Shown: positions 13,691 to 24,400 of the stretch, piece after piece
Numbering within the stretch: the first letter of the stretch is position 1
Layout of the letters: each line of letters opens with the position of its first letter
Source of the DNA: Trissonchulus latispiculum
Lineage: Eukaryota; Nematoda; Enoplea; Enoplida; Ironidae
Direction of reading: 5' to 3'
DNA: 64,000 nt
Assembly: GCA_030248195.1 (NCBI GenBank)
Contig: JASAND010030817.1
Location: 1 to 64,000 of the forward strand
Program-made: the position numbers and the translations under genes
The notes under the pieces: generated by a model
Told to the model about the DNA's origin: nothing
The model's input: the letters and a program-made list of their open reading frames with translations, nothing else
Database searches by the model: none

Positions 13691-14681
13691 GCCATCAAAG
13701 CAAAAACTTATGCTCTGCACACTAACTCTCACTCTCAAATTTACAACCAAACAAAACAAATGTGTGTCCGATCAACCTCTTGTTTAGTTCAGCTCTTTGA
13801 TCAACACACTGGATGTTAAAAAACCTGAAGATGTTCAATTCAAGATTTTTGTGGAACATTTTTATATATCGATTTTACTAGATCATCTTTGTATATAATG
13901 TACCTAACTAACCAATAATAGCTTGTTTAGCTGTCCAGCATACCAAGCTTAGCATCTGAATACTCTGATTCCGGATATGCCGAAGGATCACAGACTCAAC
14001 GACGGCGTAAAGGAACTAAGCTTTTGGGATCCCTTTACGGTATTAACCCTATATAGAATAGGGCAAACTCGTTTATAGTTGGCACTCGGTATAGTTGACA
14101 AAACTAAGCTTTTGTGCCAATATAATCCTGTACGAATACTATCTTTTGCAGAAAATAACATCATGTGATAGCACAATCTTTGAGCTTTTTGGCAAAAATA
14201 CTAAGGTTCAGAGCTTGAGTTCGTGCCCATTTCCGACAGTGAAGTTGCAAACCTAATCCATTATTGTTTGTTGCTGTTGCTCCCTTGAGTTGGCTAGTTG
14301 AAATACGCACACCAGCGAATATCAACTAATGCAATAGCGTTCCACATAGTAACAAACAGCCAGAAATAACCTACAGATGCATGGAAATTTAATATCTAAA
14401 CTTATTTCTTGAAGTCATTTGATTCAATAAGTGTTCAAGCTCAAGTTCAAGATGTTGTAGTTTCAGGAAAACTATGGAAAAGCACCAGTAATCTGAATAC
14501 ACTGGAAGACGGTGTCCATGACCGCCCTGTAACGACTGGTTCCGCTTCGAAACTGGTCAACAACAACGGCGCGATGACGATGGCCAAGCTAAAGAAGAAG
14601 GGAAAGTCCCCTAAACGAGGTCCCGACGAGAAACTTGGAGCATTCTGTTTTCTAGCTAAAGAAATGAGCATCAAATTGTAG
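9094..14681 (+). CDS. exp: Expansion/Rebuff-like MH2-domain protein, complete, 10 exons
   Basis: Coding exons are 9094-9186, 9575-9732, 10079-10151, 11354-11521, 11771-11985, 12236-12438, 12859-13007, 13242-13514, 13931-14039 and 14467-14681. Together they give 1656 nt and 551 residues, in phase throughout. The N-terminal half matches the divergent MH2 domain of Drosophila Expansion and Rebuff as I remember it: DDDIWGKLIVMEKN, VVSINGSTHDFDG, RVDVQGNILAKRYGRSEI, VFDMRQFKKGL and LNSPCWCILINCIALDM. It lacks the SMAD MH1 domain. The C-terminal half (from about residue 236) is low-complexity: Ser/Pro-rich, then a Pro/Gly/His/Tyr segment, then a Lys-rich tail. In Drosophila this family acts in apical matrix/chitin deposition in tracheal cells; a similar role here is inference. 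The exon 5/6 junction is the weakest, and a 5' non-coding exon may exist upstream. The gene lies tail-to-tail with Cullin-3. Confidence 0.85.
9575..9732 (+). CDS. exp: exp-like exon 2, start of MH2-like domain
   Basis: The acceptor is TTTAG and the donor GTAAGG, ending phase 2. It encodes EKLPKLDDDIWGKLIVMEKN and the VSINGSTHDFDG motif, the most family-typical stretch of the protein. Confidence 0.85.
9759..9874. mobile_element. short internally deleted hAT-type MITE
   Basis: The termini are CAAGAGTACATAATG and CATTGTGTACTCTT, flanked by a perfect 8-bp target-site duplication AGTTATAT (9751-9758 and 9875-9882). At 116 bp it is the shortest copy of this family in the window. It sits in an intron of the exp-like gene. 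Confidence 0.75.
10079..10151 (+). CDS. exp: exp-like exon 3, followed by a GC donor
   Basis: The acceptor is TTTTTAG. It encodes LGLNAFSNFSRDRHLEQTKG and ends KIGA. The only donor that keeps frame with exon 4 is GCAAGT at 10152, the consensus form of a minor GC-AG intron. The peptide aligns by eye with the RIGL-GF...R-IGQG stretch of insect members. Confidence 0.8.
10333..11303. mobile_element. TTAA-flanked MITE, about 970 bp
   Basis: The ends GGTGCTGGTATC and GATACCAGCACC are inverted repeats flanked by TTAA on both sides (10329-10332 and 11304-11307), the target preference of piggyBac-type elements. No transposase frame. A related copy of nearly equal length lies in a Cullin-3 intron (27282-28262). 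Confidence 0.7.
11354..11521 (+). CDS. exp: exp-like exon 4, MH2-like core
   Basis: Phase 0 on both sides, with donor GTACAT. It encodes GFKIRVDVQGNILAKRYGRS and then a charged region ending TGKACLK. The preceding intron holds a 971-bp TTAA-flanked MITE. Confidence 0.85.
11771..11985 (+). CDS. exp: exp-like exon 5, end of MH2-like domain
   Basis: It opens VFDMRQFKKGLEVEM and ends with LNSPCWCILINCIALDM then AKMPPAFRL, the conserved closing block. The strongest donor is GTAAGT at 11982 (phase 1), but only the weaker GTCAAT at 11986 (phase 2) joins in frame to exon 6. The exact end is therefore uncertain by four bases. Confidence 0.7.
12236..12438 (+). CDS. exp: exp-like exon 6, Ser-rich linker
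   Basis: It encodes a Ser/Gly-rich linker including TLSNDSGLSSGFQSRCSVSS. The acceptor is at ATCAG (12235); a second AG five bases downstream is also frame-compatible. The donor is GTGAGA, phase 1. Reading is open well upstream, so the acceptor choice rests on phase alone. Confidence 0.6.
12859..13007 (+). CDS. exp: exp-like exon 7
   Basis: Acceptor TTTTAG, donor GTAAAA, phase 1 to 0. It encodes a basic segment (PHKSRSGKGQRIRLS) followed by an acidic one (CSSDNDIPVND). Low-complexity, with no recognised domain. Confidence 0.7.
13242..13514 (+). CDS. exp: exp-like exon 8, Pro/Gly/Tyr/His-rich
   Basis: Phase 0 on both sides, with donor GTATGT. It encodes HVRRSPSNESIYGTLPSSSS and then a Pro/Gly/His/Tyr-rich region with YGGRHLFQHHVPPGGHFDPY. 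Probably a disordered protein-interaction region. Confidence 0.75.
13661..13690. repeat. (CT)n microsatellite
   Basis: An intronic CT dinucleotide tract in the exp-like gene, beside a diverged piece resembling the CAAGAGT MITE family (from about 13604). Confidence 0.8.
13931..14039 (+). CDS. exp: exp-like exon 9
   Basis: Acceptor TGTTTAG. It encodes LSSIPSLASEYSDSGYAEGS then QTQRRRKGTK, a Ser-rich segment followed by a basic cluster. The donor GTATTA after TACG (phase 1) joins cleanly to exon 10; reading through would stop at 14052-14054. Confidence 0.7.
14467..14681 (+). CDS. exp: exp-like exon 10, Lys-rich C-terminus with stop
   Basis: Acceptor GTTTCAG. It encodes KLWKSTSNLNTLEDGVHDRP, a Lys-rich stretch MAKLKKKGKSPKRG, and ends EMSIKL-TAG. 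A candidate AATAAA signal follows about 100 bases later. Confidence 0.75.
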
Positions 14682-14782
14682 TTAGCTGTGCAGCTATTGT
14701 CAATTTATTTCAATAATCATTAGTAAATTTGATTAATCACTGTGATTGCTGAAGCTCAGATAATCTTTATAATTAAATATGT

Positions 14783-14788
14783 AATAAA
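14783..14788 (+). promoter_or_regulatory. candidate polyadenylation signal of exp-like gene
   Basis: AATAAA lies 102 bases after the stop codon, just before a Harbinger-type MITE at 14868. Position and hexamer are right, but AT-rich context lowers certainty. Confidence 0.4.
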
Positions 14789-14867
14789 ACTCGTGTAAAT
14801 GGAACGAAATTTAAATTCGATGCAACTTTCTAGCAACGCACACTTGTCTGTTAGTGTTGTACACCAG

Positions 14868-15232
14868 GGGCCAGTTTCATAAAAACCCGTCTCGAGTTCT
14901 CTAGTTCTCAAGTTAGCCTGTTTCAGTGACGACAGCCTCTTCTCTATTAAGAATTATATGTAACAGCATCTACGGAAAATTTTATGGTGATTTATTCAGT
15001 CAATTATGCAAGTTATTGATGCAGGAAGAAGAAATTTACAAATTTAGATTTTCAAAAATTTCTCGAGTAGGCCTCAAGTTGGCAAAATTTTCGCTGGTCA
15101 AACTCGACCAGAGAACTTGACTCGAGAACTCGAGAACTTTTTCAGCGTGACTTTCAATGCGACTTGCGGATCTCGAAAACTTACAGCGTAGTTTAGCTAC
15201 TAGACTCGAGAACATGTTTATGAAACTGACCC
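14868..15232. mobile_element. PIF/Harbinger-type MITE
   Basis: The TIRs GGGCCAGTTTCATAAAA and TTTATGAAACTGACCC are flanked by a perfect 3-bp duplication CAG (14865-14867, 15233-15235). CWG targets and GGGCC..TTTCATAAA ends are typical of metazoan Harbinger derivatives. The interior is rich in CTCGAGAACT-type words in both orientations. It lies 187 bases after the exp-like stop codon. Confidence 0.75.
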
Positions 15233-15716
15233 CAGATAGTCCTTAAAGCCTACTCACTCCCAAGACAAGAAGTGGTAGCCAACAGCAAATCAGACTGCAG
15301 AAAACCGTACCCCCCAAGTGGGAAGTAGCTTAGAAAGTTAAATTATATACAAATTAAGCATAGGCTGTCTTTATTCTTTGAAAAGGTACCCACCCCATTT
15401 GGGACCAGTATTACTGATGAGCCTATTTTGGCAACCCCATTCTAAATGGAGTCACTTCAATAAGATACATTCGATTCCAGTATATACGTCGATCGCCTCA
15501 AAACGCGGAGTACGTTTATTCGGTCTACTTGGCTGCTCCTATAACGGGGAAGAGGCAATTTTGATACCTTTTTGGACCGTGGAGTATTAGCGAATTCTCG
15601 CGCAGTCACCACTGCGCAATGACTGAGAAAGGTAGACTTACTTGTGTAGTGTGACTACGCCTCCGGTGACAATGACCTCTACTAGTGCCTGCCAACTCTC
15701 AGAAATACTAATATAC

Positions 15717-16041
15717 CTAGAGTACATACATGAGAGGATGACATAGCATGTTATAAAGTTTGTTACACCCGATGTGCGCGCTATCGGCTACCCCTCCCAC
15801 AAATCAGACCCCCCATCTTAAAGCAAATTAGAGCGCAATTCTTACACGTTATAAGACTAAAACAGAACTAATCAACTGGTTCAAGGTGCGCCTGTTGCAG
15901 GCTTCATGCAAGAATAGCGCAAACTTCTTTGACAAGGGAGATTTATGGAGGAGGCAGGCGACAGCGTGAAGGGATGCATTTCGCCTTATAATACATACAT
16001 ATAATAGCCTGATGACGCTTGTCACACTCTTAGGTACTCTT
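15717..16041. mobile_element. hAT-type MITE, first of three end-to-end copies
   Basis: It begins CTAGAGTACATACATGAGAG and ends GGTACTCTT, followed by the 8-mer GCCAATAC. The interior has the family's GCGCGCTATCGGCTACCCC and ACTGGTTCAAGGTGCGCCTG segments. The left flank TAATATAC only partly matches the right 8-mer. Confidence 0.6.
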
Positions 16042-16049
16042 GCCAATAC

Positions 16050-16413
16050 CAAGAGTGCATAATATGAGTGTAACAGCTAACAGATTTAGCTCTTTTATCA
16101 GCTACAGGTACAAGGTGGCACGCTAAGAACTGACCACACCCTAAGCGTGTACCTAGTGCCCCCTCACGTAAGTCAGTACCCAGTACACGTTTCATAACAC
16201 TCACTCTTAACATCTTTACGTGTTAAAGCTCGAGAACACAGCGCCTGCGTGCGTCTAATCTTTGGAACGTAACGATAACGTTAGAATTTCTTTGAGTGAG
16301 CAGACACATTGGAGAGAGGGGTCAGCCATTACCAAGCATTGCATGTACCTGCAGCAGAGAAGAGGGAGAACAGCTGTCATACTGTTATATGTTAATAAGT
16401 ACTATGTACTCTT
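16050..16413. mobile_element. hAT-type MITE, second of three end-to-end copies
   Basis: It begins CAAGAGTGCATAATATGAGT and ends ATGTACTCTT, flanked by GCCAATAC on the left and GCTAATAC on the right (one mismatch). It is separated from both neighbours only by these 8-mers. Confidence 0.65.
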
Positions 16414-16421
16414 GCTAATAC

Positions 16422-16828
16422 CAGGAGTAGATAATACAAAGAGTATGACAGCTGTCATACTCTATGTATTATAAGGGTGGCACATCCTCTGCACGCTAAC
16501 GTCGACCCCCCCCCGCAAATTGGACCTTTCACTTCAAGAAATTTTGACAGCTAGCTATGAATGTGTTCTGAAGTTCGAAGCAGACACAAAACTCGAGCAC
16601 GTAGTGTTTGTGTTTTCGAGCTTTAGCATACAAGCATAGAGCGAGTGACCGTACCCCCGTTTAAACTGGGTACTAATTTGCGGGGGGGGGTCACTGGGGG
16701 CCAATTTGCGGGAGAGGGATCACTGGGGTCCAATTTGCGGGAGAGGGGTCAGCCGTTAGCGAGTAGAGGAGGTGTCACGCTTTAAATACATAGAGTATGA
16801 CAGCTGCCATACTCTTATGTATACTCTT
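16422..16828. mobile_element. hAT-type MITE, third of three end-to-end copies
   Basis: It begins CAGGAGTAGATAATACAAAG and ends ATACTCTT. A perfect 8-bp duplication GCTAATAC flanks it (16414-16421 and 16829-16836). Inside are G-runs and two repeats of a GCGGGAGAGGGGTCA-type word. Confidence 0.75.
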
Positions 16829-18397
16829 GCTAATACTAATACTAATACTAGCAGCGGAATTTACTCAGATGTAGGTATATACCATAAAATACAGCACTGC
16901 CAGAAACAACCGAATATTAAGCAAACAAGAACACACAATTTATACAAATGATACGTAAGTACACAAATTTACACACATCAATATCAAACAAATGTCCGTA
17001 TCAAATAAATTAGCTTCTTTCCAAGTTCAGGTGTACCAATAAAACTAAATTGAAACCATTTTTAAACTAACAAACATAAAACTATGTACGTAAACAGTTT
17101 CGTTTGCCGAATTCAAGCGATAATATGATCATTATTATAGCTAGCTAACCAATTGCAACAATAAGCTTTTCCTATAAAATAGATAGCTTCCTACAAATAC
17201 CGATTCATTGTTACGTAAATAGCAGGACTAAAACCGACGAAATTTCCACCAGCAGCATTAGGGTCAGAAATTACGAAAGTAATAAACTAAAAACGGTGCG
17301 ATCGCAATTCTAAACATATCAAGGCACACCCTAACCACATCAAATGTTATTTTTTAGAGCGAGAGCACGTCTACCACTTAAACTTGGCATACGCACACAG
17401 AGGATGTCATAAATTTCGAAATTTTTTGAAAAATTTGAAAAAATCCTTAAAAATCGTCCAGCTTAACTTTAAAAAGCTTAAAATCGTTTTAAAATTCGCT
17501 GAGACGGCACTACTCTAGAAGTCGCTCGAAGCAATTGGGATAATCGGAATGAAAAATACTGAAAACACGGAAAAGACCACATAAAAACTAGTTTTTCCGC
17601 ATAAACTCAACCCTGCCTTGAAGTAATCGTAGAATCGCGGGTACACCTAAACGCGGTGCATAAAAAACCAACAAAAATCAAACGGAATTCAGGCATGTGC
17701 AAAAATAAATGCTATACCAGTCAATATAAAAGGACGTTTTATAATAGCGATTGACTAATTCTGACAAGATACAGACCTGCTTTATCTGGTATCTCAAAAG
17801 GACAAACGAAATTGAAGCCAAGGACAAATCCTGGCCTGACATTTCAAAAACTGTTAACTTAGTATACATTTTGATAGAAACCTCCCACAACCAAATTAAA
17901 CTTTCAGAATAGGACCCCATCCACGACATAGAAAACACCAGAAAAGCTGGTAATAAATACAAGAGCACTACTTTCATTAGAACTAAAGAAGCGGATTAGC
18001 TGACTGATTAAATAAAATTCGCGAATTGCTTAACATTTTGAAACATTTTAAATTTTGTAAAGTTTACACGCTGTGCACGTCCGTTGCTCCTTGGACAATA
18101 TTTTACTGTTAATATTTATTGTTGAAGAATGGCGAACAAAAGGTAGATGTATCATTTATAAACAATTTTCCACGTTTAGGGAGGAAAAACCCAGCCATGC
18201 ATAAATTTGGATGAAAAAGTGTAAAAAAGTTTGTGTATTAATGTGACTGTAAATTGCCCAAATAAATCTTCTCTTTCGACAAAGACCAACTTCCATAGAA
18301 ACACACAAGGAGGGGGATGACCGGATCAGCGGAATTTTAACAACAAATTCCAGAACAGCAGTCGAATAACGGGAATCGAATTTGCTGGCAGTGATTA
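16829..18397. other. intergenic stretch between the two convergent genes
   Basis: AT-rich DNA after the MITE array, up to the Cullin-3 stop. A minus-strand open frame at 17678-17977 begins with a hydrophobic signal-like segment, but nothing else supports it. The Cullin-3 3' UTR occupies the right end. Confidence 0.5.
18115..18120 (-). promoter_or_regulatory. candidate Cullin-3 polyadenylation signal
   Basis: AATAAA on the minus strand, 278 bases beyond the Cullin-3 stop codon. Plausible distance, weak evidence in AT-rich sequence. Confidence 0.3.
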
Positions 18398-18422
18398 TTA
18401 TGCTACGTAGTTGTAAAGGCGT
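18398..18422 (-). CDS. CUL3: CUL3 exon 18, 25-bp terminal coding exon
   Basis: After TTTTTTCAG it completes an arginine codon and reads RLYNYVA-TAA, matching the invariant Y.YVA carboxyl end of cullins. It is too short for an ORF search and was found by looking for the expected terminus in phase. Confidence 0.9.
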
Positions 18423-21400
18423 CTGAAAAAAGCAAAAAGGTAACTACATAATGGTTCAGTAAAATCATAACATAATATTAAAATAGAAAATAAAAACCAA
18501 ATAGATAGTAAACTTTATAGCATGGTTTCAATAAAACTTCGCCCAAAATAGCTTCCTTCAACCTCTGACTGTTAGGATGCAGGCAGCCCTCCCCGATGTA
18601 GAATCTCTAGAATAAGCAATGTTGGGCAAGACCAAAATTTCACCCGAGACTGAGCCTGGCCAAGTACCAGCTTTTGCGCGAGAACGAGACAGAGACTAGC
18701 AATTTTAAGCTTAAACTTAGTTTCATCCAGTTTTTGAGGCTTCGGTTCAGTGTTAGTGACTTTAACACATAAACATACCGTTTCCGCACCTCGTCAGATA
18801 ATTTACATAACAGTGATTTCAAATTTGGGCTAAAATGTGGAGTTTTCAAAAAATGATCGGTCTCGGTCCGAGAACGAGACTTTTGGTTGAGCGAGACCGA
18901 GACTCCCAACTCTTGGGGCGAGCAGCTACCAGACGAATAGGTTAAAATACAAAAACGAACCTATCATCATTATCCCTTGACAGGTATTCTCGCTCAATCA
19001 GGCCTTCAATACGTTTCTTGATGGCCAAAGGATTGGGAGTGAATCGCTTGTTCAACTGATTTGTAACCTACAAATGAAAAAGCTAAGGCTAGAGAAAACA
19101 TGCTTCTTGTAGCCGGTAATCAAAATGGTACATAACTATTGTATCTATCTACAGACAAACATACCACATACGTATTTCTCTGCTATATGAAAAATTTTGC
19201 ATTCGATATTCAGATTTGAAGATTATAACTTTTTGTTCTAAAATATTGGCTTTCACACGCCTTCCTCCACAAGAAAAAATTCAGAACTCTACATAATTTC
19301 AGTGTATTGAGAATTATTTTTGTCACAATTCGTCCAAGCTCAGTTAAAGTTAAACCCGTCTTAAACACTCGGCTCTGATTTTACAGGTGTTACCAAGAGT
19401 ATGTACATAATGATAAGAGTATCACACTAAGCTTAGTCTCTGTTATCTTGCAAAATCTATGCTCTGTTCGCTAACGGCTGAACCCCCACAACTTGGACTC
19501 ATCACTTCAAACAAATTTGACCGCTACGCTTGCATGCTGAAGCTCGAAAACACAACTAGTCAGTTGGTTCAATCTGCGTCTGTTGCGAGCTTTACAACAC
19601 AAACATAGCGTGCAAATTTCTTTGAAGTGATGGGTCCAATTTGTGGGGGGCCAGCCGTTAGCGAACAGAGAATAGTTTTTGCTCTGATAACAGAGACTAG
19701 GCCTAGTGTCATACTCTTATCATTATGTACTCTTTGTTGTAACTAACAACAGCGCCCCAGAAAGCAACACAAAGAATCCAAAAACATAACAAGAAAACGA
19801 ACCTCAGAAACAAGCATATTATGGGTGAGACGCTTTCGGGCCTTCATGATGCGAACAATAGCAGCCTCAATCTCATGCTTTCTATCTTCGTCCACTTTAT
19901 TTCTGGTCTCAATTCGTTCTGGCTCTGATTCACCACGGGCCGACACTAAAACAAAACCATTTATTGCCCAAAGAGAAGATACTAACTCGAAATTACGACT
20001 ATATTGATGTACAAATAAACACGATTATGTTTTAGGATATGGAGGGCGAACATTTTGGCAAATCTAGCAGCGCACTGTCAAACTTCATCTACTAGTTTTT
20101 TACCTGTCTGAATTTTCACTCGATACAGCTTGGACCAGAAGGAATCGTTAACCCAAAACTCATCGCCATCAACTGAAAACAGAAAAAAAGTTCAGTTGCA
20201 AAATGCACAGACATTATAAATATAAATTATGGATTAAAATAGCTTGCTGACAACTAATCCAAAGCCGTTTGACATACTAATATCTTTGGTCTTCTCATCA
20301 CCAGCTGATCTTCGAACCAAAACTCGCTGAGTAAACTTTCCCATGGCCAGAGACTGGAGGGCTCGCTTCAAATCCTTTTCAGGAATGTCCGTTTCTTGCT
20401 TCAGCTCCTAATCAGAAAGAAATTATCGAATTTTACATCAGATGACATTTTGCTGATTTTTCCGTTCTGCTGCTTCGTTAAAACACTGCGATTGAGAAAC
20501 AGAAAATGGACTGGTGTTTTTTGCTTTTATCAGAGCTAAACAAGAGCCAAACAGTCTAAAATTGAGGAAATGAGTAACAGTGTTCAGAAGTTCAAACTGA
20601 GCATAAGTAACGTCAAATCTTAGAATTCAGACAGGACTTCAAATAAAAGTCCAGCAGGAAGGAATTTTCCTGGCTTAGCCAAAAACCATTTTTTATAAAA
20701 AAACTCTCACTTCATAAGTGTATCTCTCACGACCGTTGAACAGCATCAGAATGCACATCTGATAGGTGGATACGCTTAGAATGTGCTGACATTCTACAAA
20801 TGACAAATAAAAGTCCAGCAGGAAAAAATTTCCTGACTTAGCCAAAAACCACTTTTTATTAAAAACTCTCACTTCATAAGTGTATCTCTCACGACCGTTG
20901 AACAGCATCAGAATGCACATCTGATAGGTGGATACGCTTAGAATGTGCTTTCTAGCCTGAGTCCCACTTCCAGGCCCATAGTGACTGGGCCCGGCGTCAG
21001 CACTGGGAACATCCTCTCCTTCCGCACCAGTTACTCTAGGACCATAGAAAGTAGCAATCAAATCGGCACTCCCCAGCTGAGGCTGAAGACTGATCTTCCG
21101 CCCAGAATGTTTGGCAAGATAGAAACTGAAACAATGGCACAAATAGAAAAACCTTTTTAAGGATTAAGTAATATTTTGTAGAAAAGTATAAGTTTCCTGA
21201 CAATAAGAGAACAGTGACTAAAGACTATGGAACTAAAAAAACTACGTATATAAAAACCTCGCTAAACAAAATGTGATCTCTTTCAGTCCAGATTCGCGCA
21301 GTTGGTAACAAGCAGCAGAAGATGAACGTAGAACAAAAATTTAAAGTGTAAACAAAAACAGTCATAATTTCAAAGCGATTTTTATACTGAATGAATATTG

Positions 21401-24400
21401 ACAACAACCACAAAACTATACGTAATGTCCTGGTTTTAACGTTCTATCAGGTTAGCCATTAAAAACAAGGGATTTCGTCAGAAGTCGTGCAACTTACGCT
21501 TTGAAATTTTCAAACGCTGCATTGGCACTGAGAGGGAGACTGCAAGCTGGGGTCGAAGCTTGAGTGGGCCAAAATCCTGTTGTCAAAACTCGCACGTAAA
21601 TTTCAACACTAGTTGCCTTAAAATAAAAGAATATTATTTACGTACTATTCCGAGTTGAATTCGGCAATTTAAGAGACACGTCATTTTTATCCTGGTTGTC
21701 ATTTTATAAAAAATGTAAAAACATTGTAACGGTTACAACAATATCTCATAAACATTGTCAATGTCGCGTAAACAACAATCACTCATAAATGCAGTTTCAC
21801 TGAATTAACAGTTAACAGGGGCCAAGTTAATTTCTTGCAAATATCAAGAAGCAGCATTAAAATCGAACTGTTCAAGAAACGTGGGTATCAATAATATTTT
21901 TAGGTATTTTGGATGGGAAGCTACGGCACAATGCCTCCTGACACTAACATCTCTATTTAAGGGGGGGGTCGCTTTTTGACCGATTTTGCTCATTTTCACA
22001 AATTTTGTAATCCCCGTGGGTCCTCAAAACAACACAAGAGCGTTTTTGCGTAATATCGCGCCTATCGTTCTGTAGAGCCCTTCAAAGATTGCCCTTGAAA
22101 TGTGTTAGACACAGGAAAATGTAAAAAGGTTAGGTTTAAGTTTATGGCACAAAAAATTTCGCTGTATAAAATATACACCGCTACAACTTTGCACACAAGC
22201 TCAGGAAATCCTATAGACTGCAAATAACCCTTCTGGTAAAATTCTGTTGAGTGGAGGATTTTTAGCGATTTTTCAAAACCAAAACTTGGGAAAATTGGTG
22301 TTTTTAAACCTTGAAAAGCAGGGCCAGCAAAACATTTTAGTCTCTCCAGCACGACAGGCAAAAGCCACAAAAATCGCTTAGTTGCACTGTACGCGTACAC
22401 AGAATTCTTAATAGTCGCAAATTTTTACCACGTGTAGTGCTCTCAAAAAACTTGCCGCAAAATGTGCGAATTTTGCCAGCCGTCATTTTACACAATTTTC
22501 CCGTTCTTTTAATGATTTCTCACTCATTTACCATTCGAAAGCCATCAAATTTGGTTCACAAGCCTCTCAATATCTTGCCGAACATTGTGATAAAAGCAAA
22601 TAATCCAAGATTTAACTTTTTGTCCTGTCGATAACCTTAGACCTCGTATGGGTTAAAACTCAAAATTATCAATTTTTGAAATGTCCAAAACGGTCAAATT
22701 GGGTATCACCAAGAGTACATAATGATAAGAGTAAGACAAGCGTTACACTCTATGCAGTGAAGGCCAAAACTATGCTATGCGCGCTATCGGCTGACCCCCC
22801 ACGAATTGACCCCCTCTCATACCGCCCCTATATGGGTACGTTGTCCAAACGGGGGTTGCTCACTGCTTTGCATAATTACATGCTGAAAGTAACAAGGGCC
22901 CAATTTGGGGAGGGGGCTTAAGCGTGTATGTTTAACACTTTTATGTAGAAAACATGCTAAGCGAGTGAGTGACCCAACATTTGGAACTATGGGTCAGCCG
23001 GGGGGGAGGTCAGCCGATAGCGCGCATAGCATAGTTTTGGGCTTCACTGCATAGAGTGTTACGATTGTCATACTCTTATCATTATGTACTCTTGGTGTCA
23101 CTCGACAGCTAATGATGAGCTGAACAACTTTGATAATAGAACTATGCGTCTGAAATGTAGGATCTACAAGTTAGAGCAATTCTGATCTATATGTTCTTCG
23201 TGGCGTTTCATGACTAAGAGTAGATGATTGGCCTTTTCTTGCCACGGCTGTTAAATTTTGGGTCGCGACGTTTCGCCCATCTTTACCTATGGGCGTCTTC
23301 AAACTGGTAGCCCTTAAGAGGGCTGTTGGGATAAGAGGTGGTCCGGGATTTGATCCGTGACCGTACGCGCCACTCCTGTGTAAATTACATTACCACTATA
23401 TTACCCAGGGGACAATTTTACTTACTTGGAACTTATACTTATTGTATTCCCCCAGTTTCAATTGCACTAGTGTGTACACTGTTACAATGTACTTGTATTG
23501 TGTGTACACTAAGGTTGTGTATAAGACTTTCCTTTGATGTTGCCGCCTACGTTAGAGTCCAAGTTCTGATAGCCAGATGTCACTTATATCAATGCTTGGT
23601 TGACTATAAGCTCGTGTTCCCCGCTTTTTCATTTCTATCGTCTCCTTAATTTCTCTCTTTCTTAGGTTTCTTTCCTTAGCCAGCACTTTAACTTCTGCCC
23701 AGTTTGGTCCGTGGTCATTTGACCAGCAATGTTCTGCTATTCCACTTTTGTATACCTCACCTTTCTCACATGCTTTCTTGTGTTCTTTCAGTCTTTGACT
23801 CAGAGGTCTGCTTGTTTGCCCAATGTAGACTTTGTTACAGTCGCTGCAAGGCACCTCGTACACACAATTTTTGACCTCGGATCCGTTTGGTCCCTGTTTG
23901 GACAATCGTGATCTCAATCATAGACACTATAATGGAATTGACCACCTTCTGCGTGAAATCCACCTACTTCACCTTCAATTGTGAATGGTTTAAACAGACA
24001 AGCGGACTTGCTATGGGATCCCCGCTATCGCCTGCACTGTGTAACCTCTACATGGAGAACTTCGAAACGTTAGCCATAGCGTCAGCAGCTAAGAAACCAA
24101 GCCTGTGGTTGCGCTATGTAGACGATATCCTCTGTGTATGGAAACATGGTCTGGAAGAACTGGGAAATTTCAAAAATCATCTAAACAGGCAAGACCCAGC
24201 AATCAAGCTAACAACTGAACTAGAGGATAATAACAAGTTGGCGTTCATGGATGTCGAAATAACAAAGACTAATGGAAGTATCCAGACATCAGTGTATAGG
24301 AAAAAGACGCACACAAACAGATACCTACACTATGAATCAAACCATCCGAAGTGTGTGAAAAGTGGAATAATAAGATGCCTCCACAGTAGAGCTACAGCCG

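Noticed and set aside
17678..17977. 99-residue minus-strand frame with a signal-like N-terminus
   Set aside because: The hydrophobic start is suggestive, but the rest has no motif, no splice partners and AT-rich composition. It is kept only as a note in the intergenic entry.
20693..21142. 149-residue frame covering CUL3 exon 13 and both copies of its end
   Set aside because: It reads through the donor and intron. Family match and phase place the exon end at 20873.
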